Virus record (IMG/VR): IMGVR_UViG_3300033064_001904 | Coordinates: 1 to 49,518 of that record | Source: a virus | DNA length: 49,518 nt | Strand: one strand, 5' to 3' | In this document: in pieces, positions 13,140 to 23,230 of the stretch | How positions within the stretch are numbered: the first letter of the stretch is position 1 | Layout: each line of letters starts with the position of its first letter | Program-made: the position numbers and the translations under genes | The notes under the pieces: model-generated | What the model was told of the DNA's origin: nothing | Databases searched by the model: none | The model's input: the letters and a program-made list of their open reading frames with translations, nothing else

Positions 13140-13382
13140 TTATGGACGAGAGTAAATATATTTAAGAACTTCATCTAATTTTAAATCCATTGCTTCAACA
13201 AGTCTAACAGTTTCCATGTTAGCTTTTTCTGCCCCTATTACCCTCTCTTCATTACGGATACTACGATCAGTGTTTGTTCCTATTTGCTTCGTAGAAGTAG
13301 TTATCGAAAATACCAGAACAGAACCTATCACGACTGCGATAATACTAATCACACTTTTGCCGTTGGTTGGTGGGGTATTCAT
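13140..13382 (-). CDS. small membrane protein with coiled-coil tail
   Basis: 80 aa. TM (VISIIAVVIGSVLVFSI, about residues 10-27) then a charged helix (SIRNEERVIGAEKANMETVR). Near the lysis cassette, so it could be a second holin-type or inner-spanin-like protein. Start preceded by CCCCAATTAATCCCTACT. Confidence 0.55.
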   Translation of the reverse strand: MNTPPTNGKSVISIIAVVIGSVLVFSITTSTKQIGTNTDRSIRNEERVIGAEKANMETVRLVEAMDLKLDEVLKYIYSRP

Positions 13383-13437
13383 AGTAGGGATTAATTGGGG
13401 TTAAATTCGGTAAGAGTAAAATGATCTTTGGTAGACA

Positions 13438-14184
13438 TCAGGGGAATGCGTGGAAGAAGTCGCGGTTTACTTTTTCTGTTACTGCTGGAGGGGCTGCTGT
13501 TGTGGTATATACTTTAAAGTTATCCATTTCTGAGCTACCGCAATCAGAACCATCAACAAAGATATCTCCCATTCCTAGACCACCTTCCCCAGCAGAAGAA
13601 TGTGAAGTGTCAGTTACACTTGATACTTCGGTATGCGTTTCAGCGCTTCTATCTCCAAATCCCCATGAGATCGTAGTTCCATCTCCTTCTAAATACATAA
13701 TCTCTCCATCTGCTATACCAGCATCTGATTGTTGCGATTCTAACGGTAGAAATGCTCCAGTTGCAGATGTTGCCTTAAAAAGTTGTCCAGCTCCTGTTAC
13801 GTATCGTAACGTATAAAAATCATTTACCCCAGCAAATCTAATAAATAACCAGCTATAATCATCTCCAGTATCCATTGCAGGATTATCTACTTGCACATAA
13901 TAATTTGCAGTACTATATGAATCCTGTGCTGTATATGCGGCACCATTATTTAATCCTGCATCATCACATGCAACAAAGTCATCATTTTCATCTATATTAA
14001 GACAGCTAGGGCCACAGGTATTTTGAATCTTTACAGTCCATGAAGTTCCTGTTTCCATTCCAGCATGATCTTCTAATGCGACGTTATCAGGATCAACCGT
14101 GAAGGAATCACTGAATATAAGTACATCGGCTGCATAGGCGATAGGGATTAACAGGCTCAATAGAAAGAGAATAAATTTATTCAT
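13438..14184 (-). CDS. exported LamG/lectin-like protein
   Basis: 248 aa. Signal peptide MNKFILFLLSLLIPIAYA followed by ADVLIFSDSFTVD. The mature part (GTSWTVKIQN, YYVQVDNPAM, YSWLFIRFAGVNDFYTLRYV, GEIMYLEGDGTTISWGFGD, FVDGSDCGSSEMDNFKVY) looks like a concanavalin/LamG-type jelly roll, typical for carbohydrate binding. ATG 14184 overlaps the upstream stop. Second in a row of three exported proteins. Could decorate the virion or coat the host surface; see findings. Confidence 0.6.
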   Translation of the reverse strand: MNKFILFLLSLLIPIAYAADVLIFSDSFTVDPDNVALEDHAGMETGTSWTVKIQNTCGPSCLNIDENDDFVACDDAGLNNGAAYTAQDSYSTANYYVQVDNPAMDTGDDYSWLFIRFAGVNDFYTLRYVTGAGQLFKATSATGAFLPLESQQSDAGIADGEIMYLEGDGTTISWGFGDRSAETHTEVSSVTDTSHSSAGEGGLGMGDIFVDGSDCGSSEMDNFKVYTTTAAPPAVTEKVNRDFFHAFP

Positions 14185-14572
14185 ACTTCCATAGTTGTCG
14201 GAATTGAATTGCACCCTTTCCTAAATAACAACGTGCAGACAATAGCCGATCCCTTTCGTCTTCATCGAACACTTGCTCAATAGAGTCACACGTATAGTTG
14301 TTATCTATAGCAGTATTTTTACATCTGATCCGTGTTGGGCTTCGTACCTCTATTTCGTTACAGCTTACAAGAACCTCTCCCATATTGGCTTCTGGTGCAA
14401 GACCTACCCAGCCCACTAGTGTAGTTCCACTTATAGTAACAGCCTGAACAACTGAACCAGACCCTGTTACGAATTTTCTCTCATCTGATACTTCTAGTGT
14501 TGGACTATCTGCCATTACAATAGGGACTAAGAGTCCTGCTATGAATGCCAAGAATGCTTTAATATTAGACAT
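14177..14572 (-). CDS. exported hypothetical protein
   Basis: 131 aa. I chose ATG 14572 just after the stop of the giant fibre gene (TAATATG). Signal peptide MSNIKAFLAFIAGLLVPIVM then ADSPTLEV. Cys pairs (VSCNEIEV, RIRCKNT, YTCDSIEQV, ARCYLGKG) could form disulphides, in line with export. Not recognised. Confidence 0.6.
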   Translation of the reverse strand: MSNIKAFLAFIAGLLVPIVMADSPTLEVSDERKFVTGSGSVVQAVTISGTTLVGWVGLAPEANMGEVLVSCNEIEVRSPTRIRCKNTAIDNNYTCDSIEQVFDEDERDRLLSARCYLGKGAIQFRQLWKYE

Positions 14573-14573
14573 A

Positions 14574-17500
14574 TTACTGACCAAGAGTGTACTGGAAGTA
14601 AAGCATTACTGTAACTCCGCAGCCTGAAACAGTCGAACCTATTTGGTCTACATCAAGTGTTACTGTATCACCTTTGTCGATAAACGTATCAGAGAATACA
14701 TGGCTCCCAGTTTCTGTAGTAGTTCCGATATCCATCTGTGGTTTTGTAGAAAGTACAGTCGAACCAGCTTCATTAATATCAATTACAAAGTCAGCACCAG
14801 TCGGAGCTATATCAGCATCCATCTTAACATCTTTGAGTATCATATCTACAGGAGCGTAGTAAGTAGCAACATAATCTGTTGCAACCTGAATATCATCATC
14901 AAGATACCATACAAGCATTCCTGTACCCGTAAGGTTCGTAAACTTAGGAGCGTCTGTGCCTTGTGAGACTAGTACCTGTCCTGACGAGCCTACGGCTGTG
15001 TTTTGGAGGCTGGTTCCATCACTGTAAACAATACCTCCATCTGTAGTGAGTGTTGTTGCCGATATTACACCCGTAATAGCCAGAGTACCTTGTATAGAAG
15101 TAACTCCTTCAATTGACAATGTGCCAGAAGATGTGAGATCATCCTGTGCATGGATGGATGCTCCTGAGATAGTTCCAGAAACATCTAGAGTTGCGTTTGG
15201 TGTCGCATCACTAATACCAATTCTATCTAGTCCAGCATCTAAGAAGAAGAGGTTTGTATCAGCATTACCTTCAATTCTGAAATCTTGATTGTCACCTACG
15301 TCATTGAATACTGACCCTCCGCCGCCAACTGCAATCCAAAAATTACTTGTAGTGTTAGATGCACTTCCGATAAGCACACGATTCACAGACGAATCAACAA
15401 ATAACATATTTTCCTTTGTATCACTCTCAACCCTAAAATCATAATTCCCATCACTATTTTCATTTACTATAAGGCCGCCAGAGATTATCAAAGAGCCTGT
15501 CATAGTGTCCCCTGCTACGTTCACATACCTCGCATCACCGCTTGTTTCTGTTATCCCTGTTCCACCAGCGTCTGCTTGACATTCCATTCCTCCACTACCA
15601 TCGCCACCTATAACTTGGGCGTCTGTGCAGTTAAGATCACTAATCAAAAGTGTTGTACCTGAGATTGTCCCTGAGACATCCATTACACCAGAACCAACAT
15701 CCTTTGGGTGTATGGATAAATTCGTTCCGTCATAGAAGATCGAGGAGTCTTGCCCTTCTCCAAGGACTAATTTCTGATTATCTCCATCAAATAACCAATC
15801 CCAACCTGTATCGCTTACCATGTCATATTTATTTGTTGCAGTTCCTCCTGTTACCGGAGTGTCAAAGTACAAATTTCTGAATGTTCCAATCGTTCCTGCC
15901 TTATAGTATGGGGTTACTTTTATTGCATTTACAGTGTCTATAGTTCCTGTCATCCCATCGTTCGCACCTACTACAAAGTTAAACCCAAATAAATTAGTCA
16001 AAGTTCCTGACATTCCAGCGGCTCCCAATGCCTCTCCTCTTACAGCACTCAAACTTCCTGTATTTGTTATTCCGGCGTCAACTTCTGGTACTGTATTAAA
16101 CGACATACCTCTTGTGTGATAACTCCCTGTTTCTGTTGCCTGTGTTGTGAAATCTAAATGAACTCCATATCTTGAGTTAACATCTGCGGTTGTCCTTTCA
16201 ATTAATAATTGTTGTTGAGAAGCTGCAGTTCCACCAAAAGCAGATACGCCATCAACAGTCAGATAAGTTGAAACATGAGCATCTCCGGTAACATCCAATA
16301 TGTAAGCTGGAGCCGAATTTCCTATACCGATTCTTTCACTGGTCGTATCCACGTTTAATATTGGTGTTCCGCCATTTGCGTCCAGGATTTGGAATCCTGT
16401 GGTTGAGTCTGTTGCGTTCTGGAAGCGCGCAAGGCCTTCTACCGACAATGCTCCGCTTGCGCTCATGCTTCCTGTCGCATAAACACCCGTAGCAGTTAAG
16501 CTCGCCCCCTGAATGACCAGATCTCCCGTCATCGTATCCCCGCTCGTATTTACATAACGATTGTCGAAGACAGTCTGTAAAGCACCTGTTGAGGATTGAG
16601 TGTCAACATCTGCTGTACAATCTTCCGATGCCCCACTTGCATCCACACCTAAAGGATATTGTCCTGCACTACAATTAGCCCCATTGGCAGCTAAAGCAGT
16701 AGCTGTAGAAGCGTTCCCTGTTAATTCACCTGTAACATCACTATATGTCATAGTCTCTACAGAGAGGACTCCGCTAGAAGCAAGGGAAGTGGTTACATGC
16801 AAAGTTGTACCAGTTATAGTTGCTATCCTGCTAAACACAGTTCCAGTTAAGTCGAGTCCCTCACCTGCTGAATAAGTAGTATCGCTTTCATTATCATCAA
16901 CATACTTTTTATTTGCTACTTCATAATCTGCGTCTGGTGCTGATGATGGTGTTGAGGGAAAAGTATCCCAAGTAAAATTATCTACTAAATGTTCTGGGTC
17001 TATTGAGTTGGCAGCGTAATCTGCACTATCAATGGTATCGTCCTTTATGTCCGCACCAACAATCATGCTATCAGTGAGAGCACCTTCTGTGATAGTTACA
17101 ACACCTTGTAAGGAAGCCACTCCATCAACAGATAGAGTTCCTGATGACGCAAGAGAAGTTGCTACTTGTAAGGTAGCTCCAGTAATAGCGGTATTCAACG
17201 AGAAGAACTCTGAGGCAAGTGTAAGCCCCTGTGCCGCAGAATACGTTGTATCAGTATCCGTGTCTGCAGCCCAACTTAATGTCCCAGATGAATCAGTCTT
17301 AAGTACCCATCCGCTACTCACTCCATCCGAAGGAGGAAAAGTATACACTACACCGTTTAACGATAACGTTGATTCAAGCACTAATGCCCCAGTCATTGTG
17401 TCACCTGCCGTATCAACCCAGCGATCATCTGAACCAAAAATCGTGAGCACGTTTCCAGTACTGAATCCTGATGCGCTGTCATCATCCGTGCACACAACTT

Positions 17501-20500
17501 GTCCGTTTGAAGTTATGCTTAACGCTCCACCATTTTCATTTCCTGAACAATTAAGACCACTGACAACAAGAGTAGCCCCAGACATTTCCCCGAATATTTC
17601 CAGTGAACTTCCTGTTATGGTTGCTATTCTTGAGAATACTGTTCCTGTTAAATCTATGCCTTCTCCTGCTGAGTAGGTTGTATTCGTATCTGTCACCCAT
17701 GATAATTGACCGCTACTATCAGTTGCTAGGATTTTTCCACTGGAAGCTCCATCGCTATAGGGGAAAGTGTACACTGTACTATTAAGAGAGACAGTAGAGT
17801 CAAACGAAACAGCACCACTCACAGAGAGATTACTTGTCAGAATAGCCGAGGATGCTGTTAGATTTCCCTGAATTATCAGAGCACCCGTCATGGTGTCGCC
17901 TGAGATGTTTACGTACCTGCTATCGTCAGTAGCTTGAGTTGTATATGCCGTGTCTAGTGTGCAAGTCGTACCGTTGCAAGTCCAGTCTCCAAAATCAGCA
18001 GAGGCTAAATCAGCCACCACGATAGTCCCGTCCTTGATATCAGCACTAACCACAATGCTGTCTGCCAGTTCGCCTTCTGCAATATCGGCGGCTATGTCAT
18101 CTGATACAGATGAAATATCAAGTTCACTTACCTGTACGGCATCAGCCCCAATATTGTCAGCATCTATAACACCTGAATCAATCGTACAGGCATCTTCTCC
18201 TGCACAGCTAAATTCGCCAAAATCTTCTGTTTGCAAATCCTCATCTCCAATCAAACCTGTAGCTGTGACTGCTGTAGTGAGAGTGATTGAAGCTATGCTG
18301 ATACCATCGTCAATTGTCGGACTAGCCCAAGTCCCTCCAAGTTCTCCTCCTGGAGTTTCTGTAGCATTATAAACTGCATTACCTCCTTCTGTAATAGTAG
18401 CTCCTTCTATCGTTCCTGCAGAAGTTACATTACCAGTTAGATATGAAAGTCCATCCACAGATAATGCTCCTGATGAAGTTAGCAAATCTTGTGCATGAAT
18501 CACCCAGCCTGATGCTGTTGCACTCACATCCAAAGAACCCGTCATCGTATCTCCACTGACATTCACGTATCGTGCATCTCCATGAAATACAGTAATACCT
18601 GTACTACTGCTAGTTCCTCCTCCCCCTCGTGATATTTGGAAAATATCAACAGTAGATCCTGTGTTTATTATAATAGTATCAACGCCTTGTGAATCTACAG
18701 AAAATTCAACATAGTCGTTAGCTGATAATTCCTGAATCGTAGAAATTGTTCGTTCTACTGGATCAACTGAGCTATGGATTTTCATAATAGAATGATCCCA
18801 AACCGAAGCACCGTTTACACTAATAACCAGTCGTGGAACAGCAATCGAAGAATCCGTAATTATCAGATTCGCACGAATAACATAAGTACCCTCATTTAGC
18901 GCTGTGAACCTTCCATTGCTAGGTGTAAAACCAAACCCATTAGAAGATCCTATGGAATAATCAAAACTTGAATCAGGATAGCTTGTATTATCAAACATAT
19001 CATAAAGACTTGCGTTGGCAGTTGTACTCTCAAGTGACTGCATATTTATATGAAAACCAGATGCGGATTCACCAACGCCACCTCCACTATCTGTGCCACA
19101 AACAAAGACACCCTGTCCATTTGTATCTATCGTATTGCAGTTTTGTAAGTTATCTACAGTCAAACTTGATCCTGATAAACTCGCCCTAACCTTGAGTGCT
19201 CCTGTCATTGTATCCCCTCCAGTTTCTACGTATCTGTTATCAAAAACACTCATTAACGCTCCTGTGTCAGAGCTTCCACCACCAGTATTAGCATCTGTTT
19301 TCCAAGTTAATTGCCCAGCGGAATCAGTAGCAAGGACTCTTCCTGATGCCACACCATCACTATAAGGGAATGTGTAAACAACACTATTAAGAGAGATTGT
19401 CGAATCTAAGGATACTGCACCGCTGACTGATAATGCACTTGTAAGGATCGCCGAAGAGGCAGTTAAGTTACCTTGTATTATTAAGGCTCCAGTCATAGTG
19501 TCACCAGCCGTGTTAACATATCGGGAATCCCCCCTAGTTACATTTATATATTGAATGTGGTCATCATCTGTTAAGCCGCTTATACCTCCGTGATCTATTC
19601 CTGCATCGTTAATCACAATATTGACCTCAAATTCAGGGTTCTCTGTTAAATTAAAGTCATTACCGTCAAAATCAGCAATTGCTCCTGTCTGGGCTACTAC
19701 TACATCACCTTCCTCAAAAATAATCGACCCTGAGATAGTTGATCCTGCTGCGCCTGTCTGATCTGTACCGCATGAGATATTCCCAGCAGCATCTGTTTTT
19801 AGCGTACAGTTTCCATATCCCGTGAGAGACATATAAGCACCTGTCATCATCCCTGTGGTTTTTAAGTCCTCTGATGTATCAGTCCAGTCTATGTGCTCAT
19901 TCCCTACAAAATTAGTAAGTGCATCATGGTCTACTGCATCTCCACCACCGCTTGCGTGTTCGCTTGCGTGGGTTTCTTCCTCCAGGTCGGCTGTAATGTC
20001 AGTTCCTGCGTCTGGTGTTATCCACTCAAAATTAGTACCTGTGGTATCGTAAGTTAAAATATCTCCATCGTCAGGAGTAGAATCTGCGTTTAGATCGGGT
20101 TCAATAATAAGCCCATCTGTGATAGCTGTAGCAAGGTGAACCAAGTCTGTTATGTCTGACTCTGTGGGCTCATAACACCCCTCTACTACGCCATATTCAT
20201 CCACACCCAATGGTATTTCGCCTGGATCACAGTTCGCGCCATCACTATGTTGGGTATCAGAATCTGTAGCCCACGTTAAAGTTCCCAATGCGTCTGTTGC
20301 AAGAACCTTTCCGGAAGCCGCACCATCGGAGGCAGGAAATGTATACTCCACGCCACCCAATGAAACAGTAGAACCAAGCAAGGTTGCCCCACTAACATTA
20401 AGAGCGCCATATACCAAGGCCTCACCATCAATTATTAAGCTTGATCCTGATAAGTTCGCTCTAACTTTAAGAACTCCGGTCATCGTATCTCCTGCGGTCT

Positions 20501-22466
20501 CGACATAACGGTTATCGAATACTGTTATAAGAGCGCCAGTTGACAACTGTGTATTAGTATCCGTATCAGTATCTGTGACCCAAGATAATTGTCCCGCCGA
20601 ATCTGTGGCTAAAACTTTACCTGAACTTGCACCATCACTATATGGGAATGTGTAAACAACACTGTTAAGAGAAATTGTAGACTCAAGCGAGAGAGCACCA
20701 CTGACTGTTAAATTTTCTGTAATAATTCCACCCGAAGCGATAAGATTCTTGCCCTGTAGGATAAGGTCTCCGGTCATTGTATCACCTGCCACAAGAACGT
20801 ATCTTGCATCACCACTAGTCTCTGTGATCCCTGTTCCACCTTGATCTGTTCCACATGAGAATACACCAGTGTCGCTCCATAGTAGTTTACTTGTTGTGGC
20901 GTTATCACAATCTGTAAGTCCCGCACCACTAAGAGCTGTAGTTGCAAAGAGATCAGAACCAGAGATTGTTCCTTGTACTTCCAACTTTGTAGATGGATTA
21001 TTTAGACCAATACCTATATTGCCTGTGCTTACACCTGTACCTGTTCCATCTACACCTGTTCCAAAAATAAGATTGCCTATGGTCATTTGGTTTGCAGTTG
21101 TTGTACTTGGCAAATCTAAATCATAACCTAATACTATTGATTTATTAGCAGATGTCGCATTATCACCTGATTTGTAACCAATAAAGGTATGACCACTCCC
21201 ATTTTCAACATTAAATCCAGATTGGAAACCAACATACACTGACTTTTGAAGATTACTATTATTTTGTGCATTTGCAATCCCATGCCCCAATCCCACAGTA
21301 TCATTGATAGAATCATAATAATTACCACCCAAATTACCACCTACCATTACATTTTTTTGTGAATTCTGTGATATATAACTTAATGCAGCAACCCCTATTC
21401 CTACATTACTTTCCAATATTGGTTCATCATTACCAGATGCAAAACACGCATCAGTTCCTATGCAAACATTCCTTTGGTGCACAGCATTCGCGCTGCCAGG
21501 TGCTAGAACATTAAATCCAACAGCAACATTTCCAAAAGCACTTTCGGCTCCATGTAGTGCAGCATAGCCTATGGCGACATTTTCTCCACACTGTTTAGTA
21601 GTATTGTCTGAGCAAGACTCAAGAGCATTAGCACCAATAGCAACATTCCCACCATAAGAATCGGCTGCCATATTCCTACCAGCATGTTTCCCTATATAAA
21701 CACCAACTTGGGAATTGCCTCCTCCTCTCGTATTTGGAGCAGCATTCAATCCTATTGTTATATCACCACCCTGCTCAAAACCACCTCCTGAACCTTCATC
21801 AGCACGTATACTTATCAAAGAAGAAGATCCGGTGCGTGAATAATCATCATCTAAGTATCCAATATCAAGTAAATATCCACTACCTCTCATGTACCAATTC
21901 TTTCTATTTAGTTCTCCATCTGTATCTTCCAACAATAACATTCCATTTGGTGATGATACGTGCAAATCTCTTTGTGGAGTATCTGTTCCTATCCCTACTT
22001 TTCCTAATATATAAGAATTAGCTCCTGACATTACTGTCAAGCTATCCCCACTCATCGTGCCGATAACGACCAAGCTTGGTTCACCACCTTCATTATCAAT
22101 TGTAAGCGCCCCCGTCATCGTATCGCCTCCGACATTCACGTAACGCGCATCCCCTGAGCCAACAGTAACCCCCGTCCCAGCCAAAGTTGCAGTCCAAGAT
22201 AATGCCCCTGCTCCATCTGTTGTGAGAACATATGTACTGGAACCATCTGAAGCTGGGAAGGTGTAGGTGACACCGTTGATGGTAACAGTTGAACCGAGAG
22301 TTGTTGTGCCAGTTACATATAAAGTTGAACCTGAAACACCCCATGAATTGTTCAATGGTCTTAGATATGTAGTACCGCTATACTCCTTTGGATACCAAAG
22401 ACTAGTTGATTGAGCAAATATGATAGTTGGTAGCAACAAGCCAACGATAATGATGAACTTTCTCAT
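14574..22466 (-). CDS. giant fibre/adhesin (2630 aa) with signal peptide
   Basis: 2630 aa. Signal-peptide-like start MRKFIIIVGLLLPTIIFAQS. About ten fibre repeats of the form RYV-x3-GDTMTGAL are spread over the chain, and about six copies of YTFPxSDGxxSGxVLxTDSxG. A YadA/Hep_Hag-like head region (NVAIGANALES, VAIGYAAL, VAVGFNVL, VGIGVAAL) spans roughly residues 255-450. A C1q/TNF-like jelly roll (FHINMQSLES to VDIFQISRGG) spans roughly 1133-1280. A compact C-terminal domain starts around 2510. It fits a trimeric receptor-binding fibre. The signal peptide is unusual for a virion protein, and no C-terminal S74 chaperone or membrane anchor is evident. ATGA overlap with the upstream gene. Confidence 0.8.
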   Translation of the reverse strand: MRKFIIIVGLLLPTIIFAQSTSLWYPKEYSGTTYLRPLNNSWGVSGSTLYVTGTTTLGSTVTINGVTYTFPASDGSSTYVLTTDGAGALSWTATLAGTGVTVGSGDARYVNVGGDTMTGALTIDNEGGEPSLVVIGTMSGDSLTVMSGANSYILGKVGIGTDTPQRDLHVSSPNGMLLLEDTDGELNRKNWYMRGSGYLLDIGYLDDDYSRTGSSSLISIRADEGSGGGFEQGGDITIGLNAAPNTRGGGNSQVGVYIGKHAGRNMAADSYGGNVAIGANALESCSDNTTKQCGENVAIGYAALHGAESAFGNVAVGFNVLAPGSANAVHQRNVCIGTDACFASGNDEPILESNVGIGVAALSYISQNSQKNVMVGGNLGGNYYDSINDTVGLGHGIANAQNNSNLQKSVYVGFQSGFNVENGSGHTFIGYKSGDNATSANKSIVLGYDLDLPSTTTANQMTIGNLIFGTGVDGTGTGVSTGNIGIGLNNPSTKLEVQGTISGSDLFATTALSGAGLTDCDNATTSKLLWSDTGVFSCGTDQGGTGITETSGDARYVLVAGDTMTGDLILQGKNLIASGGIITENLTVSGALSLESTISLNSVVYTFPYSDGASSGKVLATDSAGQLSWVTDTDTDTNTQLSTGALITVFDNRYVETAGDTMTGVLKVRANLSGSSLIIDGEALVYGALNVSGATLLGSTVSLGGVEYTFPASDGAASGKVLATDALGTLTWATDSDTQHSDGANCDPGEIPLGVDEYGVVEGCYEPTESDITDLVHLATAITDGLIIEPDLNADSTPDDGDILTYDTTGTNFEWITPDAGTDITADLEEETHASEHASGGGDAVDHDALTNFVGNEHIDWTDTSEDLKTTGMMTGAYMSLTGYGNCTLKTDAAGNISCGTDQTGAAGSTISGSIIFEEGDVVVAQTGAIADFDGNDFNLTENPEFEVNIVINDAGIDHGGISGLTDDDHIQYINVTRGDSRYVNTAGDTMTGALIIQGNLTASSAILTSALSVSGAVSLDSTISLNSVVYTFPYSDGVASGRVLATDSAGQLTWKTDANTGGGSSDTGALMSVFDNRYVETGGDTMTGALKVRASLSGSSLTVDNLQNCNTIDTNGQGVFVCGTDSGGGVGESASGFHINMQSLESTTANASLYDMFDNTSYPDSSFDYSIGSSNGFGFTPSNGRFTALNEGTYVIRANLIITDSSIAVPRLVISVNGASVWDHSIMKIHSSVDPVERTISTIQELSANDYVEFSVDSQGVDTIIINTGSTVDIFQISRGGGGTSSSTGITVFHGDARYVNVSGDTMTGSLDVSATASGWVIHAQDLLTSSGALSVDGLSYLTGNVTSAGTIEGATITEGGNAVYNATETPGGELGGTWASPTIDDGISIASITLTTAVTATGLIGDEDLQTEDFGEFSCAGEDACTIDSGVIDADNIGADAVQVSELDISSVSDDIAADIAEGELADSIVVSADIKDGTIVVADLASADFGDWTCNGTTCTLDTAYTTQATDDSRYVNISGDTMTGALIIQGNLTASSAILTSNLSVSGAVSFDSTVSLNSTVYTFPYSDGASSGKILATDSSGQLSWVTDTNTTYSAGEGIDLTGTVFSRIATITGSSLEIFGEMSGATLVVSGLNCSGNENGGALSITSNGQVVCTDDDSASGFSTGNVLTIFGSDDRWVDTAGDTMTGALVLESTLSLNGVVYTFPPSDGVSSGWVLKTDSSGTLSWAADTDTDTTYSAAQGLTLASEFFSLNTAITGATLQVATSLASSGTLSVDGVASLQGVVTITEGALTDSMIVGADIKDDTIDSADYAANSIDPEHLVDNFTWDTFPSTPSSAPDADYEVANKKYVDDNESDTTYSAGEGLDLTGTVFSRIATITGTTLHVTTSLASSGVLSVETMTYSDVTGELTGNASTATALAANGANCSAGQYPLGVDASGASEDCTADVDTQSSTGALQTVFDNRYVNTSGDTMTGDLVIQGASLTATGVYATGSMSASGALSVEGLARFQNATDSTTGFQILDANGGTPILNVDTTSERIGIGNSAPAYILDVTGDAHVSTYLTVDGVSAFGGTAASQQQLLIERTTADVNSRYGVHLDFTTQATETGSYHTRGMSFNTVPEVDAGITNTGSLSAVRGEALGAAGMSGTLTNLFGFNFVVGANDGMTGTIDTVNAIKVTPYYKAGTIGTFRNLYFDTPVTGGTATNKYDMVSDTGWDWLFDGDNQKLVLGEGQDSSIFYDGTNLSIHPKDVGSGVMDVSGTISGTTLLISDLNCTDAQVIGGDGSGGMECQADAGGTGITETSGDARYVNVAGDTMTGSLIISGGLIVNENSDGNYDFRVESDTKENMLFVDSSVNRVLIGSASNTTSNFWIAVGGGGSVFNDVGDNQDFRIEGNADTNLFFLDAGLDRIGISDATPNATLDVSGTISGASIHAQDDLTSSGTLSIEGVTSIQGTLAITGVISATTLTTDGGIVYSDGTSLQNTAVGSSGQVLVSQGTDAPKFTNLTGTGMLVWYLDDDIQVATDYVATYYAPVDMILKDVKMDADIAPTGADFVIDINEAGSTVLSTKPQMDIGTTTETGSHVFSDTFIDKGDTVTLDVDQIGSTVSGCGVTVMLYFQYTLGQ

Positions 22467-22888
22467 GTGTAATACACATAAGTAATTTTGTCTCCATTCT
22501 CTGTTGAATCAATATATAAATCGTTAAGATTGTCGACCTCAAAAGGATAAATCTGTGTGTTAAATAATTGTAAACCTCTTCTTCCTGCCGATGCCGCAAC
22601 AACTGTAGAACCTCCTATGACTACTGACCCGCTATTGCCTTGGTGGGCTTGGATTTCTACACGTTTACATGCTACGTTTGATAGCTGGACTCTAGTTCCT
22701 GCGGTTGTTACTGTTGCTGTACCATCTGCAACACCTGTAAATCCAGCACCACGGATAAGAATTGCACCATCAGAACCTACAAAAACATCTTGTATTTTAC
22801 CATCCCCATCCTTACCGGCGATTAGATTTGAAAATGACGGTGCAGTGTTACCATCTTTGCCTACATTTGAATTTGGATTAAAACTCAT
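22463..22888 (-). CDS. small virion (decoration-like) protein
   Basis: 141 aa, beta-rich and glycine-rich: GKDGNTAPSFSNLIAGKDG, GTRVQLSNVACKRVEIQAH, SGSVVIGGSTVV, and an ending with YIDST..YVYY. The order TRVQLS..C..VEI.A...N.G.VxVG is frequent in small phage structural proteins near fibre genes. Probably virion-associated. Confidence 0.6.
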   Translation of the reverse strand: MSFNPNSNVGKDGNTAPSFSNLIAGKDGDGKIQDVFVGSDGAILIRGAGFTGVADGTATVTTAGTRVQLSNVACKRVEIQAHQGNSGSVVIGGSTVVAASAGRRGLQLFNTQIYPFEVDNLNDLYIDSTENGDKITYVYYT

Positions 22889-23057
22889 TAAGAGTTTTGA
22901 GGGTAGTTTCTATAACCTTTAGTTCCTCTTTTGCCTTTAAAATATCTATATCGTTTTGTAGGGCTTCTGCCACTTTAAGATCAATAGATAGTTCACAATG
23001 TCTTTCTTCTTTAGCACGGATGCGATCTTTTAACATTTGAGTTGCGTCATATTTCAT
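22878..23057 (-). CDS. small coiled-coil protein
   Basis: 59 aa, MKYDATQMLKDRIRAKEERH, heptad-like throughout. ATG 23057 gives an ATGA overlap with the upstream small gene. An alternative ATG lies at 23063, closer to the C5 tract. Position between fibre genes suggests a fibre chaperone or adaptor; unproven. Confidence 0.55.
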   Translation of the reverse strand: MKYDATQMLKDRIRAKEERHCELSIDLKVAEALQNDIDILKAKEELKVIETTLKTLNEF

Positions 23058-23230
23058 ATACATGAAGGGGGTATAAATTCAATAGGGCGTTTAGGACGTT
23101 TATTAAATAATCCTCTGTATAGGATTTCACTTTTATGTTTTGTTATTTTTAGCTTGCCAACTTGGTTGCTAGAATCCCGCACTGACCTGAAATCCTCTGA
23201 TGTAATAATGTAGTCATTCTGTGATAACAC
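23054..23230 (-). CDS. small basic protein with GTG start
   Basis: 58 aa from GTG 23230, overlapping the previous gene and ATGA-coupled to the next. Contains KLKITKHKSEILYRGLFNKR and PKRPIEFIPPS. It fills a gap otherwise without a gene on this tightly packed strand. Not recognised. Confidence 0.5.
   Translation of the reverse strand: MLSQNDYIITSEDFRSVRDSSNQVGKLKITKHKSEILYRGLFNKRPKRPIEFIPPSCI

Noticed and set aside
14643-22021. Many plus-strand frames of 60-214 codons opposite the giant fibre gene
   Set aside because: They are mirror images of the repetitive Ser/Thr/Gly coding sequence on the other strand.
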